From the NCBI GenBank assembly GCA_029785685.1, contig JAFLZE010000027.1, forward strand, positions 1-12,154: a stretch of 12,154 bases of DNA, in the 5' to 3' direction. This DNA comes from Nitrososphaerota archaeon (lineage in GTDB: Archaea > Thermoproteota > Nitrososphaeria > Nitrososphaerales > UBA183). Positions 1 to 5,736 of this stretch are shown piece after piece. The position numbers were made by a program, and so were the translations under genes. Each line of letters opens with the position of its first letter. Within the stretch, counting starts at the first letter, position 1. Below the pieces are notes generated by a model. The model was not told the DNA's origin. It did not search any database and was given only the letters and a program-made list of their open reading frames with translations.

Positions 1-39
1 ACGGAATCACTTGGCGCCTACAACGTGATAAGGACATGA
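1..39 (+). CDS. possible 3' tail of an upstream gene (partial)
   Basis: Twelve codons read TESLGAYNVIRT from the window edge and end at a TGA at 37-39. That TGA overlaps the ATG at 36-38 in the ATGA arrangement common between co-transcribed genes. The stretch is too short to recognise a family. The alternative is that it is chance, because the frame of the next gene is also open to the left edge. Confidence 0.22.
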   Translation, partial: TESLGAYNVIRT

Positions 40-1196
40 GAGAGCGACAGAATCGAGCGAAGACTGACGAAGGACCTATTCGAAAGGCTCGTAGGAAGAC
101 ACAAGGCAAAGACAGCGGTCTGTCAGGATTGCCGGCGCTTTCGTCTGCCGTTGCCGGTTCTCAGTCGATTGGGGTTCTTTACGTAGTACCGATCACACTT
201 ACGAATTCCCAGTCCTCGCCTACTCCTGCTCCATTCCAGCAGATGATTGTGGTGGACAGCGCCGCCTATGCGGCGCATGAGGCTCCGAACCTTCAGAACG
301 TCGAGTTCCTCTATCCCAATGGGACAGCGATTCCCAGCTGGCTAGAAAGCGGCAACTCGAACACGGCGACTGCAACTGTGTATTGGCTCAAACTCTCTGG
401 CGGCATCCCCGCTGATTCCAGCGTCACCGTGTACATGGGATTCGCCGATGTCAATGTGAACCTGTTCAGCATCTCCTCACACATGCATTCAGGTTTGGTA
501 GGAGAGGCACCCGAACTCAGCCCCACCTACGCACAATACGACAACGGTAGAAGCGTGTTCAACTTTTATGACAACTTCGCGACTGCATCCAGCCTTTCAT
601 CGTGGACATACAGCCTTCCAGGAGGATCGTTCACCATCAACAATGGGCTAACGGTGAACTTCGCAACGTCAGGCCAATACTTCGTCACCACCGCCACCTA
701 TGGACCTGGGACAGCTTTCGACGCTTCCATGACTTACATCGCTGACACCGATAATGTAGGATATGTCAACGTCAACCAGCCAGGGTTTGGGATTGGAGGT
801 GCCGTATGGTCAGGGGCTTTCATCAGGTTGGCCTGCGGAGTGACCTATCCTGACCAGCTCAGCGCCGGCGAAGTCAACGGGTGCGGCGGAGGGGGATTCG
901 GGTACATCCTCCCGAGCGAAGGAGTGACGGGAGTCTATTCGGTCGACGTTCTGTCAGCCAGCTCCTCGATTCAGTATGTCGGTTACTCCATGGGTTCTTC
1001 GACTCAACCGATTAGCGGCCAGGCGCCCAACTATCCAAGCAATGTCGGGTTCCAGATAGCCAACTGTGGAGGGGGCCCCAACTGTTCTGGTTACGGCAAC
1101 TCGCTATCTGTCCAATGGGCCAGAGTTAGGGGGGCTCCGCCTAACGGCGTCATGCCAAGCGTATCTATCGGCACTCTAGAAGATTTTCACGGCTAA
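36..1196 (+). CDS. DUF2341-containing surface protein, N-terminus uncertain
   Basis: Residues about 45-140 match the pattern of DUF2341: a YVVPITLTN strand, then residues around FLYPNGTAIPSWLES and the strand pair ending VTVYMGFADVN. The rest, about 170-386, is a Gly/Ser/Thr/Asn-rich beta-sandwich-like region (FYDNF start, closing near WARVRGAPPNGVMPSVSIG), as in the lectin/glucanase-like domain that often follows DUF2341 in archaeal secreted or cell-surface proteins. A binding or adhesive role is inference; no catalytic residues are visible. The first 40 residues are unusual: basic and hydrophilic, with no signal peptide or membrane segment. The frame has no stop between the ATG at 36 and the window edge (GGA ATC ACT TGG ... 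codons), so the true start and a signal sequence may lie outside the window, or the N-terminus may have been replaced. Base composition is lower in GC than in the right half of the window. Confidence 0.6.
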   Translation: MRERQNRAKTDEGPIRKARRKTQGKDSGLSGLPALSSAVAGSQSIGVLYVVPITLTNSQSSPTPAPFQQMIVVDSAAYAAHEAPNLQNVEFLYPNGTAIPSWLESGNSNTATATVYWLKLSGGIPADSSVTVYMGFADVNVNLFSISSHMHSGLVGEAPELSPTYAQYDNGRSVFNFYDNFATASSLSSWTYSLPGGSFTINNGLTVNFATSGQYFVTTATYGPGTAFDASMTYIADTDNVGYVNVNQPGFGIGGAVWSGAFIRLACGVTYPDQLSAGEVNGCGGGGFGYILPSEGVTGVYSVDVLSASSSIQYVGYSMGSSTQPISGQAPNYPSNVGFQIANCGGGPNCSGYGNSLSVQWARVRGAPPNGVMPSVSIGTLEDFHG

Positions 1197-1498
1197 TGCG
1201 GCAAAATGCTCAAGCGCTAGGCCAACCTAGACTACCGCGTGATGATGTATTTCCGGTGGAGGCGCATGCGATCTTTGAGGGAAGGAGCGCCGAGGGTCTG
1301 ATTCGATGCCACATCTGTTATATCAAATCCTAGCGTAAACAGCCAAAGTGGCGAACTTCTGGCGTTCGCCGTCAGGGTCAAGCATTCGGGACTTGCCAAA
1401 CATTCCCTGCAAGACATTTCGAGACAGTCCGGGAGCAATTGCAGATTAGGGCGCGATGAACTCTCCGTACAGTTTCAGCGGTCCATCTTCTTGGGGTG
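1197..1498. other. intergenic stretch with repeat copy A
   Basis: About 300 bases lie between the DUF2341 stop and the stop of the minus-strand metallopeptidase-like gene. No convincing gene is seen. The right half holds copy A of the dispersed repeat described separately. The 68-codon minus-strand frame at 1232-1438 runs through that repeat and shares part of its translation with the repeat's other copy, so it is a repeat product rather than an independent gene. Confidence 0.5.
1350..1461 (-). repeat. dispersed repeat R1, copy A
   Basis: The core 1357-1442 aligns without gaps to 3089-3174, with about 78 of 86 positions identical by eye, and weaker similarity continues to 1461/3193. The 5' flank differs between copies. 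In this copy GGCGAAC (1350-1356) pairs perfectly with GTTCGCC (1364-1370) across a 7-base loop. The copy lies downstream of the metallopeptidase-like gene, just as copy B lies downstream of the second PIN gene, so both copies are 3' of a toxin operon on the minus strand. It may be a mobile-element remnant, a recombination sequence or a transcribed 3' structure; the sequence does not decide. Confidence 0.8.
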
Positions 1499-2167
1499 TC
1501 ATCGCTTGGAAAGGGCACGGCTTTCGTACAACCTCTTCACCACCGAAGCCGCACCTTCCCTTGTGACCAGGTTCCATGACCTTGCGTAGCTGTCCTTCAT
1601 GCCTGGGTTTGCCTTGGACGACTCCCACCACCTCTCCTGCTTGAGATATCGCTCCGAATCCTTCCCGAAGGCGGCCCTGAACGTCTCCACCATCAGTCCA
1701 TGGACCGGGACATGAACGATAGTTGATTCGGTCTCTCCTCCAAGGGACTCCCTCAGCCTCTTCCAATAGCCTTTCAGCACACCGTCGTTGTCGTCGAACA
1801 GCGTGTGGGCCAACTCGTGGACGAGCGAGGTTATCTGTCCGTCTAGGTTCTCCCCTTTCTCCCCTATCCACAGGGTCAGGGGCTCAGAGAACGGATATCT
1901 GACCGAGGAGACGACGTAGGCCCTGATCTCCTTTCTCTTCCATTCGAGGCCGGAGATTCTCGCCATCTGTGAGAGGAGGCACTTCGAGTGCCCATCCCAG
2001 GTCCGTTGGATTCTTGCCGCCTGCTCTCTGCCCCTCCGAATCCCATCAGCAGTGAGTTCGCGCTCTTCATAGCCGCTGAGCACCCGATTGTAGATTCTGG
2101 AGTAGGTTACCAGGACCTTCGGAAGGTTTCGCATCGAAGCGGAGGCTGGACGCCTTCTCTTAACCAT
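1499..2167 (-). CDS. HExxH zincin-like putative metallopeptidase
   Basis: The 222-residue product carries HELAH at residues 117-121, the two-histidine-plus-glutamate motif of zincin metallopeptidases, in a hydrophobic helix context (ITSLVHELAH). A conserved-looking ETESTIVHVPVH at about 145-156 supplies further acidic and histidine residues that could be the third zinc ligand; this is inference. No signal peptide or membrane segment is seen, so it is probably cytoplasmic. The ATG at 2167 lies 23 bases after the vapC stop on the same strand, so it is probably co-transcribed as the third gene of the vapBC operon. A second Met at residue 12 is an alternative start. HExxH proteins of the ImmA/IrrE type cleave repressors in mobile elements, but I see no clear match to that family. 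The gene is flanked by short matching sequences that suggest insertion. Function unknown beyond a likely metal-dependent hydrolase. Confidence 0.6.
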   Translation of the reverse strand: MVKRRRPASASMRNLPKVLVTYSRIYNRVLSGYEERELTADGIRRGREQAARIQRTWDGHSKCLLSQMARISGLEWKRKEIRAYVVSSVRYPFSEPLTLWIGEKGENLDGQITSLVHELAHTLFDDNDGVLKGYWKRLRESLGGETESTIVHVPVHGLMVETFRAAFGKDSERYLKQERWWESSKANPGMKDSYARSWNLVTREGAASVVKRLYESRALSKR

Positions 2168-2190
2168 CTCTCAGCGGGGACGCATGAACC

Positions 2191-2610
2191 CTAGGCGCGG
2201 CCACCGAGCCTGACAACCTCTCTCGTGGTCCAGACCCTGACCTTGCTCTGGCGTTTCAAGTGCCTGTCGTCGCTCCATATCCCATCGCAGCGCGCAGCCA
2301 GGGCCGCGGCCACAAACGGGACGTCGTTTTCGTCCACCTTGTTCATGGCCTTCTCGGCTTCTCTCCACCGCGAAAGCACCTGGCCCTCTTCGACAAATCG
2401 AGTCCGCCCGAGCAGGGCGTCCAGGACCGACTCGATTTCACTCCTTGAGAGGCCCGATTTCTCCTCCACTTCGTCCAGATGTTCCCTGGTTTCATCGATG
2501 AGATGGGCTGGGACGAGGAACTCATGGTTCGAGCCCATGATGATCCCTCTGACGGTCGAGTTCTTGATCAGGGCCTTGAGGAACACGTTCGTGTCGAGCA
2601 CGAACTTCAA
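2191..2610 (-). CDS. vapC: VapC-type PIN-domain ribonuclease toxin (pair 1)
   Basis: The 139-residue product has the PIN-domain acidic set in order: D6 in VLDTN, E40 in HLIDE, D96 in the [11 protein letters not shown] helix, and D114/D115 in SDDRHL. These residues bind Mg2+/Mn2+ in PIN nucleases, which cut RNA when not held by their antitoxin. Length is normal for a VapC. The ATG overlaps the antitoxin stop by four bases (ATGA), the usual translational coupling of vapBC. The 3' end is odd: an 18-base sequence across the stop codon is shared, with one mismatch, with the second PIN gene, although the proteins belong to different PIN subfamilies. The target RNA cannot be predicted. Confidence 0.88.
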   Translation of the reverse strand: MKFVLDTNVFLKALIKNSTVRGIIMGSNHEFLVPAHLIDETREHLDEVEEKSGLSRSEIESVLDALLGRTRFVEEGQVLSRWREAEKAMNKVDENDVPFVAAALAARCDGIWSDDRHLKRQSKVRVWTTREVVRLGGRA

Positions 2611-2849
2611 TCGCTTCTTCGTTCCATTTTCTTCCTGTATCGGGATGCCAGAGCCGCGTTCACCCTGCGCCCCACTTCCAGGGCGTCCTTCTCAGTCAGT
2701 CTGCTCCTCCTTGTCACTTCGTCCATGAGTTCAAGCTTGCTCGCATACTCCCACATGGCCTGCCTGGCTACTTCGCTCCATTTTATCTCGGGATGACTTC
2801 GCATGATCCTTCGGAGTTCTTCCGGAACTGCCAGGGTCACGTTTGCCAT
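2607..2849 (-). CDS. vapB: VapB-type ribbon-helix-helix antitoxin (pair 1)
   Basis: The 80-residue product begins with a ribbon strand ([10 protein letters not shown]), followed by two helices of the ribbon-helix-helix fold ([20 protein letters not shown]), then a charged tail. This is the standard layout of archaeal VapB proteins, whose N-terminus binds DNA as a dimer and whose tail wraps and inhibits the PIN toxin. The ATG at 2849 is preceded by GGAGAAGGAG on the minus strand, a strong ribosome binding site, which fixes this start. It is the first gene of an operon with vapC and the metallopeptidase-like gene. Autoregulation is likely through the inverted repeat just upstream. Confidence 0.87.
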   Translation of the reverse strand: MANVTLAVPEELRRIMRSHPEIKWSEVARQAMWEYASKLELMDEVTRRSRLTEKDALEVGRRVNAALASRYRKKMERRSD

Positions 2850-2871
2850 GCTCCTTCTCCCGTATTTGCGT

Positions 2872-2895
2872 TATGTGTATTCACATATTATTAAA
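2872..2895 (-). promoter_or_regulatory. vapBC promoter with operator-like inverted repeat
   Basis: On the minus strand TTTAATAATA (2886-2895) is a good archaeal TATA box, placing the transcript start near 2865, about 15 bases before the vapB ATG. TATGTG-TATT-CACATA (2872-2887) is a perfect six-base inverted repeat between the TATA box and the predicted start, where a bound VapB dimer would block transcription. Confidence 0.6.
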
Positions 2896-2992
2896 CAAGC
2901 TGGCTTCGAGCCCAACTCTCCTGTGCTACTCATGCCCAACGCAGGCCGAGGCGTTCGCGCACAGGTGCAAGGACCACCTCTACGGGACAAAG

Positions 2993-3050
2993 GGTGCCGC
3001 GGGTCGGACACTCCCCTTCCCCTTCGGGTCGGACTTGGCCCGACGTGCAC
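2993..3050 (+). repeat. hairpin-forming dispersed repeat R2, copy B
   Basis: Begins GGTGCCGCGGGTCGGA, identical to the start of two other copies (3904 and 6747). GTGC and CGGG near the left end pair with CCCG and GCAC near the right end, so it can form a long imperfect hairpin. It has the same 58-base length as the copy at 6747. The orientation is arbitrary. It lies upstream of vapB and next to R1 copy B. Confidence 0.7.
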
Positions 3051-3081
3051 TGGCGCAGATCTTGGCACGAACGCCAAGAGT

Positions 3082-3193
3082 GGTAAATTTCTGGCGTTCG
3101 CCGTCAGGGTCGAGCATTCGGGACCTGCCAAACCTTCCCTGCAAGACACATCGAGATAATCCTGGAGCAATTGCGGGTGGGAGCGCAATGAGC
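3082..3193 (-). repeat. dispersed repeat R1, copy B
   Basis: Second copy of the R1 repeat (core 3089-3174). In this copy the shared GGCGTTC segment pairs with a different upstream arm: GAACGCCA (3069-3076) with TGGCGTTC (3092-3099), eight perfect pairs around a 15-base loop. On the minus strand the repeat follows directly after the stop codon of the second PIN gene, with no spacer. Confidence 0.8.
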
Positions 3194-3194
3194 C

Positions 3195-3617
3195 CTAGGC
3201 GCGGCTCGCCGGCACGAATATGACCTCGTCCTTCAGATCTCTGAAGTGCCTATCCCCAGTCACCACCCGGGCGCCGCATTCCCTCGCCGTGGCGAGCACA
3301 ATCGAATCAGCCAACCCCCAGTCCTTCACCAACAGTCTTCTCTCGACGTCGAGCTCGCCCGCCTTGGTGGCCAGGTCTCCGTTAAGCGCCGTCACATCGG
3401 ATGATGACGCCACAAACGTCAGCTTTTGCAGCCTTCCCTCCTCGGTCTCTCGGCTGTGGCGAATCTCTTTCAGAAGCTTTCTGCTCAGCTCTGCGACAAC
3501 GATCGTTGGCGTCGCGCAGTTCTGACCTTCGACGAAACTTCTCACCTTCCCCCCGGCGTCGCTACCGGCGAAGTACTCGACCCAGGCGTAGGTGTCTATC
3601 ACGAAGTCAGAATTCAT
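3195..3617 (-). CDS. VapC-type PIN-domain ribonuclease toxin (pair 2)
   Basis: The 140-residue product has the PIN acidic residues D8 (FVIDTYAWVEYF), E43 (VVAELSRKL), D104 (GLADSIVLATAR) and D122 (TGDRHF), with normal spacing and length. It is predicted to be a metal-dependent RNase held inactive by the small protein encoded upstream. It differs from the first PIN protein through most of its length, so it is not a recent duplicate. The ATG at 3617 overlaps the antitoxin gene end by 11 bases, indicating translational coupling. The last codons and stop share an 18-base sequence with the first PIN gene, and repeat R1 begins immediately after it. Confidence 0.87.
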   Translation of the reverse strand: MNSDFVIDTYAWVEYFAGSDAGGKVRSFVEGQNCATPTIVVAELSRKLLKEIRHSRETEEGRLQKLTFVASSSDVTALNGDLATKAGELDVERRLLVKDWGLADSIVLATARECGARVVTGDRHFRDLKDEVIFVPASRA

Positions 3618-3807
3618 GGAACTGCGACTCTTCTTCCTCGGTGAACGGCTTGAGACTGGGATTCGAGCCGAACATCGACTTGGGGACCTTCAGCTTCTCC
3701 TTCGCCAGAGCGGCGATGACCTCGTCGTAGCTCTTCGCCCCGGTCTTCTTCATCAACTCCTTGAGCAGATTGGCCGTCCTCTTCCTGGTCTGAATCGTGG
3801 TGCTCAT
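3607..3807 (-). CDS. VapB-like antitoxin (pair 2)
   Basis: I choose the start at the ATG at 3805-3807, giving 66 residues: MSTTIQTRKRTANLLKELMK, then a KTGAKSYDEVIAAL helix and an acidic tail ending QFHEF. This matches small archaeal antitoxins paired with PIN toxins (DUF7557-like). The frame stays open upstream to 3954, but that part translates a palindrome and repeat C and is not protein-like. A TATA-like CTTTAACTA about 27 bases before this ATG supports a leaderless start here. The protein probably binds its PIN partner through the acidic tail and represses its own promoter through the adjacent palindrome. The family name is inferred from sequence style only. Confidence 0.7.
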   Translation of the reverse strand: MSTTIQTRKRTANLLKELMKKTGAKSYDEVIAALAKEKLKVPKSMFGSNPSLKPFTEEEESQFHEF

Positions 3808-3812
3808 CGAGG

Positions 3813-3838
3813 TAACTATGGCTATAGCCATAGTTAAA
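3813..3838 (-). promoter_or_regulatory. 24-base perfect palindrome at antitoxin promoter
   Basis: The half-site TAACTATGGCTA (3813-3824) is followed directly by its exact reverse complement (3825-3836), with no spacer. On the minus strand the TATA-like TTTAAC (3833-3838) overlaps one end and the antitoxin ATG lies six bases past the other. A dimer or tetramer bound here would cover both the TATA box and the transcript start. This is the most perfect operator-like element in the window. Confidence 0.75.
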
Positions 3839-3903
3839 GTGAGCGTCCGAGTGCCAGGAGAGGCAGCCCTGGATGATGCAATGAAACTCCCACTTGTAAT
3901 GTG

Positions 3904-3957
3904 GGTGCCGCGGGTCGGACGCTCCCCGACTTCTGGCCGGATCTGAACCGACATGTC
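3904..3957 (+). repeat. hairpin-forming dispersed repeat R2, copy C
   Basis: Shares the first 16 bases exactly, and GGCCGGAT/CCGAC blocks further on, with copies at 2993 and 6747, with about a three-base gap relative to them. The right arm is degenerate (ACCGACATG), so end pairing is weaker, but an inner GTCGG/CCGAC hairpin (3914-3930 region) is present. It lies between the antitoxin promoter and the transposase remnant. Confidence 0.6.
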
Positions 3958-4011
3958 AGATTGTGCAAGAACTCGACTCTGCAGTTCGCGCTGTAGACTA
4001 CTCTGGCTCTG

Positions 4012-4392
4012 TCATGCGACCCCAACCGAGCCCATCAGTCTCTTCGCTCCCAGGACGTTGACCGCCCGCCGCATGTCGTAGGCCAGCATCGTGAAGCCGA
4101 CCTCCCCGTTCACATTCCTCATGCCCTCGAGCAGCAGGCATCCCTGGTTGGACGCCCTCTTCATCGTGTCGAACGGGTGCTCGACGGTCTCCTTCCTCCT
4201 GCTGTGCTCTTCGAGCCCCTCGGCTCCGCGCGGCCTCGCCCTGGGCCTGCCGATGACATCCTGGTGCTCCGACCTGGCTATCACCCGCCCCAGTTTGTTC
4301 CTGGTGCACCTGCTCCTGAACCAGCAGGTCCCACATGCCGTAGTCCTGTGGAACCCCCCCGCCGCCGCCGCGTCCTTTCGCGTCCAACCCAC
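4012..4392 (-). pseudogene. C-terminal remnant of an IS1182-like transposase
   Basis: The translated frame keeps the C-terminal signature of IS1182/DDE transposases: a cysteine cluster (ACGTCWFRSRC), ARSEHQDVIGRPRAR, then RRKETVEHPFDTMKR with the E of the DDE set, then LLLEGMRNVNGEVGFTMLAYDMRRAVNVLG. The N-terminal half, including both catalytic Asp residues, is absent. The left boundary of homology lies near a C7 run followed by GCC repeats (4354-4370), where the reading frame also shifts. It is therefore a dead fragment. The GTG at 4392 is only the first in-frame start-like codon, not a true start. No flanking terminal repeats were found. Its presence shows that transposition has acted between the toxin-antitoxin modules. 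Confidence 0.8.
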
Positions 4393-4448
4393 AGATTTTC
4401 TTATCCCTATAGGATAAGCTTTTATCGCCCTGGGGGCCTGTGGGTTCC
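4386..4448 (+). promoter_or_regulatory. promoter with nested inverted repeats before HTH-nucleotidyltransferase pair
   Basis: Outer arms AACCCACAG (4386-4394) and CTGTGGGTT (4438-4446) are exact reverse complements. Inside them CTTATCC (4400-4406) and GGATAAG (4412-4418) form a perfect seven-base inverted repeat with a five-base spacer. The TATA-like CTTTTATC (4419-4426) follows directly, about 27 bases before the ATG at 4449, so transcription should start at the ATG. The inner repeat covers the usual BRE/TATA region and is a good operator candidate. Confidence 0.65.
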
Positions 4449-4922
4449 ATGTCCAGCCTGGCGGTCCTCCTGGGGAGCGCTACGAGGGCGAACATCATCC
4501 GGGCCCTCGCCCAGTCAGGCGAGCCGCTCGGCCCCTACAGGGTGGCGAAGATGTTCGGCATGAACGTGGCCAAGACCTACTCTGAGATGAAGAGACTCGC
4601 CGCCCTCGGCGTGGTCGAGGGGGTGAGGGGAGGAAGGGGGACGGAGTACGTGCTCGTGGACGAAGACCTGAGGCGCCTCTCCCTCAGGCTGTCTCAGCGT
4701 GTGGTTCCTCTGGAGCGCTGGAAGAGCCCCCCCTCGAAGGCTTCGAGGTTCATGATGGGGATGCAGGCGGTCCCCGGCTTCGGCCTGGAGGGGGGAGAGG
4801 AGGCCACCTGGGCGAAGGCGTCGAGGCAGGAGGGGGAGCTCGACGGCCTGGCCGAGATGGGGCGGAAGAGGTTCGACGCAAAGTACCGCAGGGTCGGGGA
4901 GAGGGCTTTTGCCCGCCTATAG
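4449..4922 (+). CDS. winged-helix regulator, probable antitoxin partner of the nucleotidyltransferase
   Basis: The 157-residue product starts with a winged helix-turn-helix domain: helices in LLGSATRANIIRALAQ and YRVAKMFGMNVAKTYSEMKRLAALGVV, then a wing (GRGTEYVLV), over residues about 5-72. A linker rich in Ser/Pro follows, then a basic C-terminal helix (LDGLAEMGRKRFDAKYRRV). I choose ATG 4449 over an in-frame GTG at 4440 because the TATA box is 27 bases upstream of the ATG, fitting a leaderless transcript. The next gene overlaps its end by 14 bases. Winged-helix/nucleotidyltransferase pairs are the layout of type IV (AbiE-like) toxin-antitoxin systems and of common archaeal two-gene modules. 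The role as antitoxin and autorepressor is inference from this layout and from the promoter repeats. Confidence 0.72.
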   Translation: MSSLAVLLGSATRANIIRALAQSGEPLGPYRVAKMFGMNVAKTYSEMKRLAALGVVEGVRGGRGTEYVLVDEDLRRLSLRLSQRVVPLERWKSPPSKASRFMMGMQAVPGFGLEGGEEATWAKASRQEGELDGLAEMGRKRFDAKYRRVGERAFARL

Positions 4923-5496
4923 CACTGTGAGGAGGGTCGTCCTGCAGACAGAGGACCCGACCGAGAGGAAGATCAGGTTCATGGCGCTCCTGACGTCGGG
5001 CCTTCCCAAGCAGCCCAGGGGGCCCATCCTCGTCGGCGGCTCGGCCATAGAGGTGTACCTCGACGGCATGCTGAGGACCGGGGACATGGACGTCGTGCAC
5101 GACATGAAGGCCCTCGAGAAGGCGCTCCGTGGCTGGAGGTTCGAGCTTGGAGGGCTGAGGGCCTGGACCAACGAGGAGCTCGGCCTCGCCGTGGACATCG
5201 TGGGGGCGGACTACACCGGGTCGCTGGATAGGACGACCACGATCACCACCAGCTATGGCCCCGTGAGGGTCGCGGGGGTCGAAGACCTCATCCTCAGGCG
5301 GTTGGCGTCTGCGAAGCATTGGAGGTACCCGGCTGACATGGAGCAGGCCTACCTCCTGGCGAAGGCGCACTACGACAGGATCGACTGGGCCTACGTGTCG
5401 ATGGAGGCGGAGCGCGACCTGACCTCGGACTACCTTCGGAAGCTGAGGCGCGCGCTCAGGAAGGAGGGAGCCCCGCCGGCGGCAGGCCGCGGTTAA
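4909..5496 (+). CDS. nucleotidyltransferase-fold protein (AbiEii/DUF6036-like)
   Basis: The product of about 195 residues shows the Pol-beta-type nucleotidyltransferase core: LVGGSAIEVY (residues 41-50), then RTGDMDVV with D59 and D61 in the DxD position, then a third acidic residue D96 in LAVDIVGAD. A later GVEDLILRRL helix is typical of the wider family that includes AbiEii and DUF6036. Such enzymes transfer a nucleotide to RNA, tRNA or protein; the substrate here is unknown. The start is uncertain. TTG 4909, overlapping the regulator gene by 14 bases, and GTG 4927 just after the regulator stop are both possible, and both imply coupling. The protein is soluble with a charged C-terminus. It is probably the toxin of a two-gene module. 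Confidence 0.75.
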   Translation: MPAYSTVRRVVLQTEDPTERKIRFMALLTSGLPKQPRGPILVGGSAIEVYLDGMLRTGDMDVVHDMKALEKALRGWRFELGGLRAWTNEELGLAVDIVGADYTGSLDRTTTITTSYGPVRVAGVEDLILRRLASAKHWRYPADMEQAYLLAKAHYDRIDWAYVSMEAERDLTSDYLRKLRRALRKEGAPPAAGRG

Positions 5497-5645
5497 GCAT
5501 CCAGGGACGCCATTGTCGTCCACTATGCCGAAGAGGAGGCCCCAGAGAACATGCCGCACTCAAACCTGCAGCTGGACCTCGTCCACGCCGCCAGAGGCTC
5601 CCGGCCTTGAGGGCATGAGAGAGGCTAAAGCGAATTAGTTCCAGT

Positions 5646-5720
5646 TCAGCCCCGTAGCCTGGCCAGGTAGCCCTCAGGCAGATTCGGAAGAACGAGGAGG
5701 CAGCTTCCTTCTTCGCTCAT
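5646..5720 (-). CDS. candidate leaderless 24-residue microprotein
   Basis: A minus-strand ATG at 5720 opens a 24-codon frame (MSEEGSCLLVLPNLPEGYLA plus four residues). A TATA-like CAAATAAG (5744-5751) lies about 27 bases upstream, the same spacing as at the confident genes of the window. That box sits inside an eight-base inverted repeat. No family is recognised. It could equally be chance, since such short frames are frequent; the promoter spacing is the only support. Confidence 0.2.
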   Translation of the reverse strand: MSEEGSCLLVLPNLPEGYLARLRG

Positions 5721-5736
5721 GCCTGGTGGAGAGCGG

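Larger units (their letters stand above)
2850..3194. other. intergenic stretch with promoter and two repeats
   Basis: About 345 bases without a convincing gene. From left to right it holds the vapB promoter and operator (2872-2895), hairpin element copy B (2993-3050), a CTTGGC/GCCAAG stem-loop (3061-3078), and repeat R1 copy B (to 3193), which reaches the end of the second PIN gene. The 80-140 codon frames on both strands are GC-driven and run through the repeats. Confidence 0.5.

Noticed and set aside
1232..1438. 68-codon minus-strand frame as a small gene homologous to part of 2871-3188
   Set aside because: The similarity is limited to repeat R1, and the differences between copies do not favour silent positions; there is no promoter or ribosome site.
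2993..3050. R2 elements as tRNA or tRNA fragments
   Set aside because: The CCGCGG start and hairpin ends are suggestive, but there is no T-loop, anticodon arm or correct spacing in any copy.
3607..3954. Long 115-residue version of the second antitoxin
   Set aside because: The first 49 residues translate repeat R2 and the operator palindrome; the TATA spacing points to the inner ATG at 3807.
4750..5559. 269-codon minus-strand frame opposite the nucleotidyltransferase
   Set aside because: Pro/Arg-rich with no recognisable domain; opposite a frame with the nucleotidyltransferase motifs.
5653..5700. tRNA-like start (GCCCCGTAGCCTGGCCAGGTAG)
   Set aside because: A D-arm-like pairing is possible, but the anticodon stem does not pair and no T-arm or acceptor 3' half follows.
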